Shown here piece after piece: positions 45,265-57,095 of a DNA stretch of 64,000 bases (position 1 is the stretch's first letter; the number at the start of each line of letters is the position of its first letter). The translations under genes were made by a program, and so were the position numbers. Location: assembly GCA_009733775.1 (NCBI GenBank), contig WOGZ01000035.1, positions 1-64,000 on the forward strand, written 5' to 3'. This DNA is from Alectoria sarmentosa. Taxonomy: Eukaryota > Ascomycota > Lecanoromycetes > Lecanorales > Parmeliaceae. The notes under the pieces are model-generated. The model did not search any database and had not been told where the DNA came from. It saw only the letters and a program-made list of their open reading frames with translations.

Positions 45265-45480
45265 TCAGGGGTAGAACCCAAGACTTTGTGACTCGTAGAA
45301 ATCCTCCAGAGAATCTCGCAGTCCTGCAGCAACGTTGACAGAGATGTTTGGTTTTTGTCTCAACACTTGGTGCTGTAAAGTAAAAGCGGCATCAGTGTTG
45401 TATGTCAGACGGTCAACGATGGTTTCAGCCGTTTGGGTTGGGTGGGTTTGGGTGATATAAGAAATCACCCACCAAGTTTT
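45265..45480 (-). other. Unassigned protein-like fragment
   Basis: A frame reading QGKTWWVISYITQTHPTQTA, then TLQHQVLRQKPNISVNVAAG and ending ESQSLGFYP looks like real protein. It has no ATG (an in-frame stop lies just upstream) and no exon joined to it convincingly. Possibly a terminal exon or a relic between Ess2 and Pth. Confidence 0.3.
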
Positions 45481-45564
45481 GCCTTGGACGATGCGGCACT
45501 AAATCTCAATCTTGGAATAGACTGAATCCTTAATCGTCCATCAAACCCCTCTGATACCAAGTTT

Positions 45565-46224
45565 TCATTCTTCCTGCATCTTCATGAGTATGCCCACCAC
45601 CTCCTCCGCTCCTTCAGTGACCTTCTGAACTTCCACCACACTCATCTTCCTCAGAACATAATTCGCAACATCCTCACTCTTCCTACTCTCTGGTCGACCG
45701 ATCCCAATCCCAATTCTCGTAGACGCCATTCCCCCAAGACTGCGTACACAACTCTTGAGCCCGTTATGACCCCTGGCGCTCCCACCAACCTTGAGCTTAA
45801 TTTTCCCCAAAGGACTCTCTAGCTCATCATGTACAATGACCAGCTTCGCCCTCGTGCGATCTTCGTTGGGCAGGTCTCGCAGGAAGGTCTTCCAAGCAGT
45901 AGCAACGGCTGGGCCGCTGACGTTCATAAGAGTGGGAGATTGCCAGAGGGTGATCTCATCGCCGCCAGAGAGAAGGCCGTTGCCGTGCAGACGGCTCTTG
46001 GCGAAGGGTGGGTAGGAGAGAGACTGTTGGAGGGAAGATAGTAATGTGTGGCCTGCAGAATGGAGGGTGTTTCTATATTGTGGGGGTGGGTTGCCGAGGG
46101 AGGCGACTAGGAGAGGGCGACGGAGCATACGTGGGTCAGCTGCACTTGGAGCGTTTGAAATAGATGAGGGATGTGAGGAAGGCGAAGTTGAAATCTTTGC
46201 CCTCTTGCTGCTGGATTTTGTCAT
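45565..46224 (-). CDS. pth1: Peptidyl-tRNA hydrolase (bacterial Pth type)
   Basis: An intronless 219-codon gene. Pth1 cleaves peptidyl-tRNA released from stalled ribosomes; in fungi the bacterial-type enzyme is usually mitochondrial. The core starts at about residue 35: VASLGNPPPQYRNTLHSAGH contains the conserved Asn and His, followed by the Asp-bearing VIVHDELESPLGKIKLK, GSARGHNGLKSCVRSLGG and RIGIGIGRPES. The Ser/Lys-rich leader (MTKSSSKRAKISTSPSSHPS) could target it but is not a textbook presequence. Confidence 0.92.
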   Translation of the reverse strand: MTKSSSKRAKISTSPSSHPSSISNAPSAADPRMLRRPLLVASLGNPPPQYRNTLHSAGHTLLSSLQQSLSYPPFAKSRLHGNGLLSGGDEITLWQSPTLMNVSGPAVATAWKTFLRDLPNEDRTRAKLVIVHDELESPLGKIKLKVGGSARGHNGLKSCVRSLGGMASTRIGIGIGRPESRKSEDVANYVLRKMSVVEVQKVTEGAEEVVGILMKMQEE

Positions 46225-48292
46225 CTTTCCAATTACTTACTTTAGCATGCAACGTTCTTAAGCGCGATAGGCGCTCTGTTTCGACTTCTGAGGGTTGACA
46301 AGTGTTATAGAGGGCGTCTCCTCCTTACATAAAGTATGCCAGATTCTTCGGAACAAGGGTATTTTTGCTTAAAGTCCCTTTATTACTCTGCGGTCTCCTT
46401 CTAATTTTCATCTTTTGTGATCGCTTACTTCCTTTTCAGACAAATCCTTCGCATCCCTGAGCTTTAATTTCGTCGCTCCAAAGGCTATGGACGGGAAGAC
46501 CTGCTTTACATTTATCAGAGCAGGATGAAAAAATGTTCCTCCGTAACTTTTGAGCCTTTTCATTTTAAACGCAGTCTCTGTTTTAATCCTTCGAGCCGTC
46601 AAACCCCTCTTGCAAGACTATGGTAGACTTAGTCAACATTTGGTGCGTGATTCACTGGGATGTTATTGCAGCTCGGCCTTTTTGGTCTCTGTCTTTGTGT
46701 TTTTGGGGGGGGGGGGGGAAGGGGGTGAATGAGGTACATTGTGGCTTCGAAGGAACAGTACACTGAATCTTAGCTCCGCTTGAAAACAGAAAGCAACGCT
46801 GAGAACTGCAAATGATCAGCCACCACCCTGGCGAGCTGAAAGCATGTCAATAGGGTCATTTCCGAACCTTTGTATTTAGTGGCTGCATCTACTTTATGCT
46901 CAACTTCCGAACAAGCGCTACATATATCGAAACGACGGTTTTGGCTGAGATGACTAGCGCATTAAAGCTGTTAGCGGCTGCATTTGGATGCGAAACCACC
47001 CAAGCCATCCTCCATACGTCGCACGCGTGGTTTGCCTCCAAATTGGAAATTGTGATATAAATCCTCATGTCTCTCCCCTTCTCCCTAATGTGATTCGAGC
47101 GGCTATTCTATCCAAGGGTCTTTCAGTAATGGATGTATCAGTTCGTGCTACACGAGAGCAGTCAACCCTTTTATATTCACCTAAATCAAAATGAAAACAT
47201 ATGGCCGATTGCAACAAGAATCTTGCAAGCATCAACTCAAAAATTGTGCCTGATGGTACATGGCAGCTAAAAAATTGTTTGACAGATAAACGAACTTGGG
47301 TTTCCACAGAACAATCATTCCAGCCAATCACCCTTCCGTAGGATACGAAATTCCAAACTGGCTCCGTTCCCACATTGCTTCATAACAACCGCCTGTAAGC
47401 AGCATTTCGGAATCGTTCCCTTACACTTCAAGTAACGAACAGGTTCGCGAGAGTATTTGCTGAACATTACTATCTAGACTGCCTATTGCTCAAACCTTGC
47501 CTTCGACAGCAATGTCGCCTAGTATTGTTTGTAAGTACGATCAAGCAAAGGATCAACTCGAAAAGCGGAGATTAGAGTCTAGGATGGCAGCGACTATATC
47601 AAATCTTCGGAAATTGGACCTGTTCATGTAGGAGGAATGAGTACCAGGGAAGAGTCCGGGGAGCAAATCCATGGGGAACGAAGCCATGAGGACAAAGACC
47701 TGAAAAGGCAAGGCTCTGCTGGAACGGCGAAAACAAGGTACCGTGTCAGTTACTTATTGACAACTGAATGGCTGCAAATCTAGAATTTGTATCCAGCCCC
47801 ACGATGCGTAAAGATATGCCGAATTTTGGGCCACGCGGTAGCTGCTAATGAGTGGACTCTGTGATTTGACGGGATCTCGAGAACATCAGATTGTACCAAT
47901 TTACCACATCCCATGTCTCTCAGAATTGCATTGTATTTCCATCACCACATGTGCATTGGTGTACAGCGTGAATGAAAGGTAACAAAAGCTGGCGCTACCA
48001 ACAGCAGTTTTCTGCACTTGCGACGCTTAGACGCGGGCCGCGCCGTTGAAAGTCAGAAAATCATGCTCGTCAACGTCAAGTAACGTACTTTAAAGTAGGA
48101 GTACTGTACATATGCACTTATGTAAGATACTATCTAATTCATGTATTATACCTTTCCCATCTTCTTTGGAGCTAGATTTCGTCCATTGTTTGCCCCGTAT
48201 GGTCTTCTCTCTTTGCCTTCTGCTTTTGACTCAGTTCAGCAGTTTGGAATGTTCGTTCTGTGTGGGCTTGCCTAGGTGACCGTGTTGCTGCA
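46225..48292. other. About 2 kb gene-poor spacer
   Basis: No gene supported on either strand. It contains a 14-G run at 46705-46718 and a GTAC palindrome group at about 48080-48115. The left end is the Pth promoter, the right end the promoter of the UIM gene. Confidence 0.6.
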
Positions 48293-51238
48293 ATGGCTTC
48301 CATCCACGAGCCCAACGACGAAGATATTCAAGGCTTCATTGCTATTACTAGTGCTCCCCACAGCAGAGCTATACTATATCTTAAGGTTCAGCTTAGTGAA
48401 ACCTTTGAACCAAGGCCAGGCTGATGCGGGCATAGGCTCACAACAAAGATCTCGAGAGGGCCATCAATGCCTATTTCGATAATCCTAGTGCTGTTTTCGA
48501 TCAGGTGAGCTTCCCCCTTGCATGCCTTACGCCGGGTGGCTCACCAAGACACAGCAGAGCCAGGTCTTCTACGATGAAAGTCAGTTTCATACAGATAGGA
48601 CCGAGGTTTCCCATAATCAGGGTCAATCTTGTAAGCCTCCGAGGCAAAGCTGCATGCACGCACATCATTGGCATGTACTTTCGATGTCCAAAGGCTGGGC
48701 TAATTCCTGCCCGAAAGCTTTCACAGTCCACCCCCCCGATACGCTCAAGCCCAATGTCTTCAATGATACCGCACCGTCAAGGCCGCCTTCGAGAGTAAGC
48801 ACGCGAGGTAATGACATTGGTGAGAACGTCTATTTCGAATCGTCCAGTATGAAGCTTGGCTGACCAATGCGACCTAGCCGCGTCTCAGAATATTACTCTT
48901 GACGAGCCGGAAGATGAACAGCTGAACCGGGCAATGGCGATATCAATGAGCGAGAGTCAGACCCTTCCTGGCCAAGAGATCGGAACGATTGATCATGACA
49001 AGCAGACTTTTGGTCCTGCAACTCGGGAACACTACGACGCTGGTAGCTGGGCGATGGTCTTTCCTGCGGCTCAAACTCAGGAGATTATACTTAATTCCGA
49101 GCCTCATGACCGTAAGCGGCAACCGAATACCCCAGTCTTTTTCAAGACACCTTCGACAGGCCACCGTCTATCAGCTCTCATCAAGATATTCCACGCAATA
49201 CCCATGGCAAGAGAGGCTCTGCTGAACAGAACCAAGACGCTGCAGGACTACGGCTACGAGAAAGACTGGTGGGATGGGACTCCAGTGAAAGTGCCGAGGA
49301 TCGTTAACATGGATGCTGATGGGCGAACAATCAGCGAGGATGATGTTATCTATGAAGCCCAACGCCTCATGGCTTTCCTTGATGAAACAGATAGAGCTTA
49401 TGGCAGCACCAACGTTTTGGCGGGGCTCGAAAGTCTTGGGCTGCAAGACGATGGCAAGGCCTCGAATTTTATGAGCGTTTGGCAAGCGGCCACAACTCGC
49501 TCTGGATCACCGTTGGCCAATATTTTTGAGTCCATTGGGACGAAGTTGGATCCTAACGATCCAGAAGACGCACGCTCGGAGCATGTCCCTTATCTTACTG
49601 TCAGGATCGATAACGAGACCTCAGGCAAGGGGCTGACTCTCTATCAGGCCCTGGACCATATGCTGTGGGTAGACGCCAAAGAAGACGATGAAATCTATTT
49701 GGAGAAAGTTGGAGATGTTTTTACGCTGGAGGTTAACAATCAGGTCGAAAACGTACTTGGAATCGGCATTGAAGTCCCACCCATCTGGTATGCTGATCGT
49801 TACCTGCCATCACACACGCAACAAGCGAAAGATATGCTAGCTCGCAAGGCTGCAGTGACGACCCAACTCCAGAACGGGGAGAAGCTCCAAACAGGTCTTT
49901 CGAAATTCCAAAAGCCCGGGGCTGGTGCACAGGTGGACGTTTCCAAACTAATTGCAAAAGCGGCTGCATACTTTGAGCGGAAGAAGGCGTACCAAGATGC
50001 CGCCAAGGAACCATCATTGACAGAGCAGCGGTCTCAAGAAGAACTTGGACAGAACCAAGCTCATACTGATCCAGTAGCCAAAGAGCTCAAAGCGTTGACG
50101 GTACGGATATCGGACAAACTGAAGAGTATGTAAGGGTCAGTGATCAGAACTGGTCTGCTGACTAAGGTCAATTAGCTTTTGAAGAAGTTCGAGATCGTGG
50201 TCAAGAGAAGCTGAAACAGATTTCACAATTGTACACGACACCCTCCAATGATCCAAAGCAGCCTCCCCACGAGAAGTATACGCTTCGAGGAGTCTCGACA
50301 GGTGCAAACGTCGTGTACGTTCTCGAAAAGACGAAACCAGATGAACAACATGAAATACTCAGCACCGAAGCGAAAGGCTGGCAGTGGTGGAAGATTGAGT
50401 ACTTGAGCACGGAGACGAAGCCAGTGGTCCCTAAGGTAAGTCGAACTTCCATTCCGGTCTTCAGTCCCAATGTTCAAGCTTAGAAACCACACGAGACCTG
50501 TGAGTATAGATTGATTCACGGAGCCAAGCTAACTGGGTGGTGATCTGCAGAAGGTGACCGAAGCCAACGTCCTTAAAGCTGCGAGTACCGACTTCAGGAG
50601 TGCTCTCTTAGTCTACGCCAGTGACAAAGCGGTCTCTTATGATTCTGGGGATCTACCTTCTCCGCTCTACGTATGTTTATGCTGATTCCAATTGCCTCTT
50701 TACATACTGACTACGTCAGAACTTCGTCCGGGCAGACAATCTCAACTTCAGCGCAGAGCTGGATGGTTTGGATCCACCGGCGCCTGCCACACCACCAAAA
50801 AGAAAGGCCGACAACGATGACATCGACATGAACAACCATCGATCTCCTCCTTACGACAGAACATACGATCCGATCTCGAATGATGGCCTTGATCCTAATC
50901 CACCTGGCTATGACAGCAGTCCGTCCCCTCCACATCTGCCTATATACCCACGCATCAGTTCTCGCCAAGCTGGCCTGACTGGAAGTTACGATGATGTGAT
51001 TCCCACAAGTCTCCGAGCTACGGGACCAACGATCGACTCGGCCTCCATGGCGCTTGAACAGGATGGGACAAAGGAATACGGCCAAGAGATGAAAGAACGC
51101 AGAGGCCGGAAAGGCCTACTGCAGCGGGGAAAGCAGGTGGAGGAAAAGCAAGAATACTCGCTCGGGAGCTATGTGCCCGAGATTAATATGGAGGACGGGG
51201 AAGAAGATGAAGATCAAAGAGGGAGTAGGGATAGATGA
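48293..51238 (+). CDS. UBA-like/UIM-containing protein, role unassigned
   Basis: Eight exons: 48293-48385, 48436-48504, 48555-48630, 48718-48819, 48878-50125, 50176-50435, 50551-50670 and 50720-51238, 828 aa. The N terminus looks UBA-like (DIQGFIAITSAPHSRAILYL, AHNKDLERAINAYFDNPSAV). A ubiquitin-interacting motif is visible in PEDEQLNRAMAISMSESQ. The next about 250 residues (HRLSALIKIFHAIPMAREAL, LTLYQALDHMLWVDAKEDDE, DVFTLEVNNQVENVLGIGIE) resemble the frame of a ubiquitin-specific protease, but I see no Cys-box or His-box, so activity is doubtful. A coiled coil and an acidic tail follow. Ubiquitin binding is inferred; the biological role is unknown. Confidence 0.8.
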
Positions 51239-52122
51239 GCGCGCGAGCATTTGATTTTGCTACTGAGATACCCCGTCCGTAAGCGGATTGTAATCATTGA
51301 GGAAGTGCATTCTTTGGGGGCACCTTTGGCTTTGTGATTATTGTTCACTGCTGTCATCAAATAGGCTCCTGATATCCTGGCATTCCTTTCAGCACTGGAC
51401 TGATGGTACGAGAAGTTGTAGTAGTAGTAAGATTGGAAATCAAAGCATGCATCCCGAATCAGGGAGTGAATGCCCATGCCACATTACTGTACGTACGAGG
51501 TACCACCGTACCTGGGGTCTGCTCGTCTGCTCGTCTGCACCCAAAGCAAAAGTTCTGATCAGCGCTACTCGTAGTAGCAGCCTCAACCTCGGGGGACTGG
51601 TATTATGTATTACTGGGCCCCAAACTGGCTTCGAGTCTGGCGCAATTCCAAAGCAGATCTAGGTACTAAGTACTCAGTACTATGTAGGTAGTACTAGTAC
51701 TCTGCAGTAGCACATTTTGATTGGTCAGGCCGGCCTTGTGATGCGGGGCATTCTCCGGCATCTTGGCGTACCAGTCTTGGCCTTTTGCTGTTTTGACTCG
51801 GACTCGGTACAATATCAATGTAGGAACGCCGGCCGGCTGTTCCCGGCAAGCCAATTGCTCAGCCCTAAGGAGAAAAAGTTGTGGTTACACACGCTACTGC
51901 TTTTGGGCCTCTCTAATTGTTTGCTGTAGTGGTATCAGCTTATCCTCCTCCATGCCATTACTGTCCAACTCTCCGCTGCAGTATAGCATACCTCTCAGTC
52001 ATGTCGACACGGTACATCCGCTAGTGGGAGGCTGGTCCAAGTGATTCGGACAAGAGACGGGTAGGAGCTTAGGAGCTTATGAGCAGCTGGGACGAGACAG
52101 CCGAGTACAACGACGACTGCAC
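51239..52122. other. Spacer upstream of the ABCC gene
   Basis: No gene supported. GTAC palindromes are dense at 51659-51712 (GTACTAAGTACTCAGTACTA). A short upstream ORF lies at the right end. Confidence 0.6.
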
Positions 52123-52126
52123 ATGA
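52079..52126 (+). promoter_or_regulatory. Upstream ORF overlapping the ABCC start by ATGA
   Basis: ATG plus 14 codons ([15 protein letters not shown]) and TGA. The stop overlaps the ABCC start codon (ATGA at 52123-52126), an arrangement suited to termination-reinitiation. The transcript start is unknown. Confidence 0.4.
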
Positions 52127-55100
52127 GCATGCGGTCTGCAGCACTGCCGCAGAGGGTCTTCTCTACCAATACAACCCAGGAGCTGTTTTGGCCCGACTAC
52201 CTCCGCGCCGCTGCCAAGGACGAGAATACACAGCCTTTGTGCGGTAACGAAGAGGGATGTACGTATTTTCCCAGTCCATGTTTCCTCTTGGAGATCATAC
52301 CTTGAGGATTGAGGCATGTCTTAGGACTTTCTCCTCCCTAGACATGCTCCAAAGCTTAGCAAGCTCTTTCCAATAAGCAATACTGAGGCCGAGATTATAA
52401 TGTAGGGGGCCCCATAAGCCCGTTCCGCTACGATTTTTCACCGTGCTTCCTCGATTTGTGGATCAGTGTGGTGGCGGTGTTTGGCATTACATTTGGCGCA
52501 GCGGCAATCTGGTGGCTCCTGAAGAAGAGAAGCCCTTCACCCGTCGCCAAGAATTGGCATTTCTACACGAAGCTCGCCGTCATCGCTGCTTTGCTCGCCA
52601 CCACTGCACTTCAAGCATGCCTACAGATCGAGGCGCTTCCGGCGGTATGGTTCGGTGACTTTCGCTTCTGGACATCAATCATTACCCTGGGCTCTTTGGC
52701 AATCATTGGCGGCGTTCAATACATTGAGCACTGGCGGAGTCGGCAGCCAAATGGCATAGTGCTTTTCTACTGGCTTTTCCTGCTGATAGCCTTGGGTGTA
52801 AAGCTTCGGTCGCTCGTCTCACAGCAAGCTTTCCGAACCCGGCTACCATACTTTGTCACGTTTTGTGTCGGCTTTGGGCTTGCTGCGCTGGAATTCGCTC
52901 TGGAGTACCTGGTCCCGAAGAAGCAGTCCGCATACGATGCCCTTGGTGATGAAGACGAATGTCCAATCGAATATGCAGATATCTTCAGCATCCTCACGTT
53001 CAGCTGGATGACCCCGATGATGAAATATGGCTATAGGGAGTACCTGACGCAAGAGGACCTATGGAATCTTAGGAGGAGGGATACTACGAAAGCAACCGGG
53101 GATGTATTGGAGCAGACATGGGCTGATGAATTGGAAAAGAAACACCCCTCCTTGTGGAGAGCTCTGTTCCGGGGCTTTGGTGGACCCTACTTCCGAGGCT
53201 CCGTCATCAAAACTTTCAGCGATACATTATCATTCGTACAGCCACAATTGCTAAGACTTTTGATTTCTTTTGTTGACTCCTACCGGGGTGGCAATCCTCA
53301 TCCTCAGCCTGTGATTAGAGGAGTGGCGATATCGATTGCCATGTTTGCCGTCTCCGTGGCACAAACAGCTTTGCTCCACCAATATTTCCAGCGTGCTTTT
53401 GAAACAGGCATGAGGGTCAAGTCGTCATTGATATCCATGATATACGCCAAGTCAATGAGATTATCGAACGAAGGCCGAGCTTCAAAGTCGACAGGAGACA
53501 TTGTTAATTACATGGCTGTTGACACCCAACGACTACAGGACCTTACGCAGTATGGACAGATGCTATGGTCCGCACCATTTCAGATCGTTTTGTGCATGTT
53601 ATCATTGTATCAGCTTGTCGGTATCAGCATGCTAGCAGGTGTCGCTGCTATGTTACTCATGGTACCTATCAACGGGTTGATTGCCAGGATCATGAAAAAT
53701 CTTCAGAAGAAACAGATGAAGAACAAAGATGCCAGAACAAGGTTGGTAACGGAGATACTGAACAACATGAAAAGCATCAAGTTGTTCGCCTGGTCTCAAG
53801 CCTTCATGAACAAGCTCAACTTCGTCCGCAATGAGCAGGAACTGAGGACTCTTCGTAAAATTGGCGCTTCCCAAGCTTTTGCGAATTTTACCTGGTCGAC
53901 GACTCCTTTCCTTGTGTCGTGTTCTACTTTCACCGTCTTCGTTCTCACGAGAGACGAACCCTTGACAACCGAACTTGTCTTTCCGGCTCTAACACTTTTT
54001 AATCTGCTCGGCTTCCCTTTGGCCGTCCTTCCCATGGTGATCACGTCTATTATTGAAGCCACAGTAGCAGTGGGACGCCTTACTAGCTTCTTCGTGGCTG
54101 AGGAATTGCAGCCCGGTGCCGTGCAGACGAAGGATGCGGCTGCAAATGATGGGGACGAATCAGTCCGTATCCGGGATGCTACCTTCACATGGGATCGCAA
54201 CGAAGGCCGCCACTGCTTAGAAGACATCAACTTTGTCGCGCGCAAAGCTGAACTCAGCTGCATTGTAGGTCGAGTTGGAGCTGGAAAGTCGTCTTTCCTC
54301 GAAGCAATTCTCGGAGACATCTGGAAAATTCACGGCGAGGTTGTGATACATGGTCGCAGTGCATACGTGGCGCAGCAAGCATGGGTCATGAACGCAAGCG
54401 TCAAAGAGAATATTGTTTTTGGCCATCGCTGGGATCCACACTTTTACGAGCGGACAATCAATGCCTGTGCTCTAACCGAAGACCTAAAGACACTGCCGGA
54501 TGGAGACCAGACCGAGGTGGGAGAACGTGGAATATCTTTGTCTGGGGGACAGAAGGCTCGTCTGACTCTGGCCAGAGCTGTGTACGCCCGGGCTGATGTT
54601 TACCTTTTCGACGATTGTCTCTCCGCTGTAGATCAGCATGTGGGAAGACACTTGATTGAGAACGTACTCGGATCGAAAGGTCTGTTGGCTGGCAAAACCA
54701 GAATACTAGCGACCAATTCGATTCCAGTACTCCTCGAGGCGGATTTTGTTACGCTAATTCGCGATGGCAGAATCTTAGAAAAAGGGACATATGAACAGCT
54801 CGTCGCAATGAAAGGAGAGGTCGCAAACCTGATTAGGACCGCCAATAACGAAGAAGAGCAAGAGACTCCATCTCCTAGCGTGGACGACAGTAAAGATTCC
54901 GCCAGCTCGGAGAGTGAGGATTCCAACACCGTCTTTGGCATAGGTACCGGCGACTCATTGGCGGAAGAGAAAGACGAAGCTCAAGAAGGTATCTCTGAAC
55001 TAGCGCCCATACGGGTCAACGCAGGTACCGGACGAAGAGCCAGTAACAATACACTACGACGCGCAAGTACTGCATCATTCAAGGGCCCTCGTGGCAAGGT

Positions 55101-57095
55101 GACCGATGAAGAAGGAGAAGGCGTCAAATCAAAGCAGAGCAAAGAATTTTCCGAGCAAGGCAAAGTGAAGTGGAACGTGTATTTGGAATATGCAAAGACC
55201 AGCAATCTGATTGCTGTGTGCATCTACCTGATCACGCTCATCGGCGCACAAACAGCCCAAATCGGAGGAAGCTTATGGTTGAAAGAGTGGTCGGAGGTCA
55301 ATCAGGAATACGGTGGCAATCCCGACGTGGGCAAATACATCGGAATCTATTTTGCCTTTGGAATTGGTGGTGCGGGTCTTGTTGTGATACAGACGCTGAT
55401 ACTTTGGATATTCTGCTCAATCGAGGCTTCGCGCAAACTGCACGAAAGGATGGCATATGCGACATTCAGATCTCCAATGAGTTTCTTTGAGACTACTCCT
55501 TCTGGACGAATCTTGAATCGTTTCTCCAGTGATATTTACCGAGTCGATGAGGTGCTGGCGAGAACCTTCAACATGTTGTTTGTCAACAGTGCTCGAGCGT
55601 TTTACACACTCATCCTGATTGCTGTCTCCACCCCAGTCTTCGTGGCATTGATCATTCCCCTCGGAGCCGTCTACCTCTACATTCAGCGTTACTACTTACG
55701 CACTTCCAGGGAGCTGAAACGTCTCGACAGCATTAGCAGAAGTCCGATATATGCACATTTTCAAGAATCTCTTGGTGGCATTACAACGATCCGTGCCTAT
55801 CGCCAGCAGAGCAGGTTTGCTTTCGAAAATGAATGGCGGGTGGATGCAAATCTTCGGGCATACTTTCCGTCCATCAATGCAAACCGGTGGCTGGCAGTCC
55901 GACTCGAGTTGATCGGGTCTTTTATCATCCTGGCCGCAGCTACTTTTGCCATCATCTCCGTCGCTACAGGCAGTAGCTTGTCAGCGGGTTTAGTTGGTCT
56001 TTCGATGAGTTATGCGTTGCAGATTACCACTAGTCTGAATTGGATCGTGAGGCAAACTGTGGAGGTCGAGACGAACATAGTCTCGGTCGAACGTGTTCTG
56101 GAGTATGCTAGGCTACCGAGCGAGGCACCTGATGTTATCTCCAAGCACAGACCAAAGATCAGCTGGCCGGGGCAAGGAGCTGTCGATTTCAACAACTATT
56201 CAGCAAGATACCGACCAGGCCTAGACCTGGTTCTCAAAAACATCAACCTCCATATCAAATCCCATGAGAAGATCGGCGTCGTCGGCCGTACTGGGGCGGG
56301 GAAATCGTCCCTTACCTTGGCTTTGTTCAGGATTATTGAGCCCGACGCCGGGAACATCTCGATCGATGACCTGAACACGTCGACCATTGGCCTTCTCGAT
56401 CTTCGAGGCAGGCTTGCCATCATTCCTCAAGACGCAGCTCTCTTCGAAGGTACTATCCGAGACAACTTGGATCCAGGTCATATTCACGATGATACGGAAC
56501 TTTGGAGCGTGCTAGGTGAGTGCTACCAGGTGCGATGACTTGTTTCTGCACGTCCACTAATACGTGCAAGATCACGCCCGGCTCAAAGAGCACGTCGCAA
56601 GCATGCAAAATGGCCTCGAAGCCAGTGTAAATGAAGGGGGTGAGTCTGCAACCAACATTATGCGACGGAGAAGAATCTCCGAGAAGGGTTTCTAACGTAT
56701 CGCTGCAGGATCGAACTTGTCAGCGGGACAGCGGCAATTGATCTCTTTGGCCAGAGCTTTGCTGACCCCCACGAATATTCTAGGTAAGTCGGACGGGTTA
56801 TTAGTCATGCTGCGTCTACTGACATCCCTTGGCAGTACTCGACGAGGCAACGGCAGCGGTGGATGTGGAGACTGATGCTATGCTACAGACTACCCTGAGA
56901 AGCAACATGTTCAAGGACCGCACTATCATTACAATTGCGCATCGGATCAACACCATTCTCGACTCGGATCGGATCGTCGTTTTGGACCACGGGACGGTTG
57001 CAGAGTTTGATACTCCGTCAGCCCTTGTCCGTCATAGGGGGCTGTTTTACGAGTTAGTCAAAGAAGCTGGCCTGCTCGATAGTGTTGAGGAATGA
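52123..57095 (+). CDS. ABCC (MRP/Ycf1-like) transporter
   Basis: Five exons: 52123-52258, 52406-56515, 56571-56639, 56709-56783 and 56836-57095, 1549 aa, usual for full-length ABCC proteins. Such pumps move glutathione conjugates and other organic anions across vacuolar or plasma membrane; the substrate here is not known. Order: N-terminal TMD0 with about five helices; L0; TMD1; NBD1 (Walker [10 protein letters not shown] near residue 667, signature LSGGQKARL, Walker B ADVYLFDD); a phosphorylatable linker ([16 protein letters not shown]); TMD2; NBD2 (GRTGAGKSS near 1339, [28 protein letters not shown]-loop TIAHRINTI). NBD1 has Asp-Asp instead of Asp-Glu after Walker B, as in degenerate ABCC sites. 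The N terminus depends on an introner-like first intron; later Met codons would truncate TMD0. Confidence 0.95.
52259..52405 (+). repeat. Introner-like intron E (ABCC intron 1)
   Basis: A 147-nt intron: GTACGTATTTTCCC 5' end, GAGGATTGAGGCATGTCTTA shared with D, and AAGCAATACTGAGGCCGAG (52375-52393) shared with A and B. It links the two subgroups. Confidence 0.7.

Noticed and set aside
48522..48863. 113-aa plus-strand ORF in the UIM gene region
   Set aside because: It is a read-through of three short exons and their introns; the spliced model uses parts of its frame.
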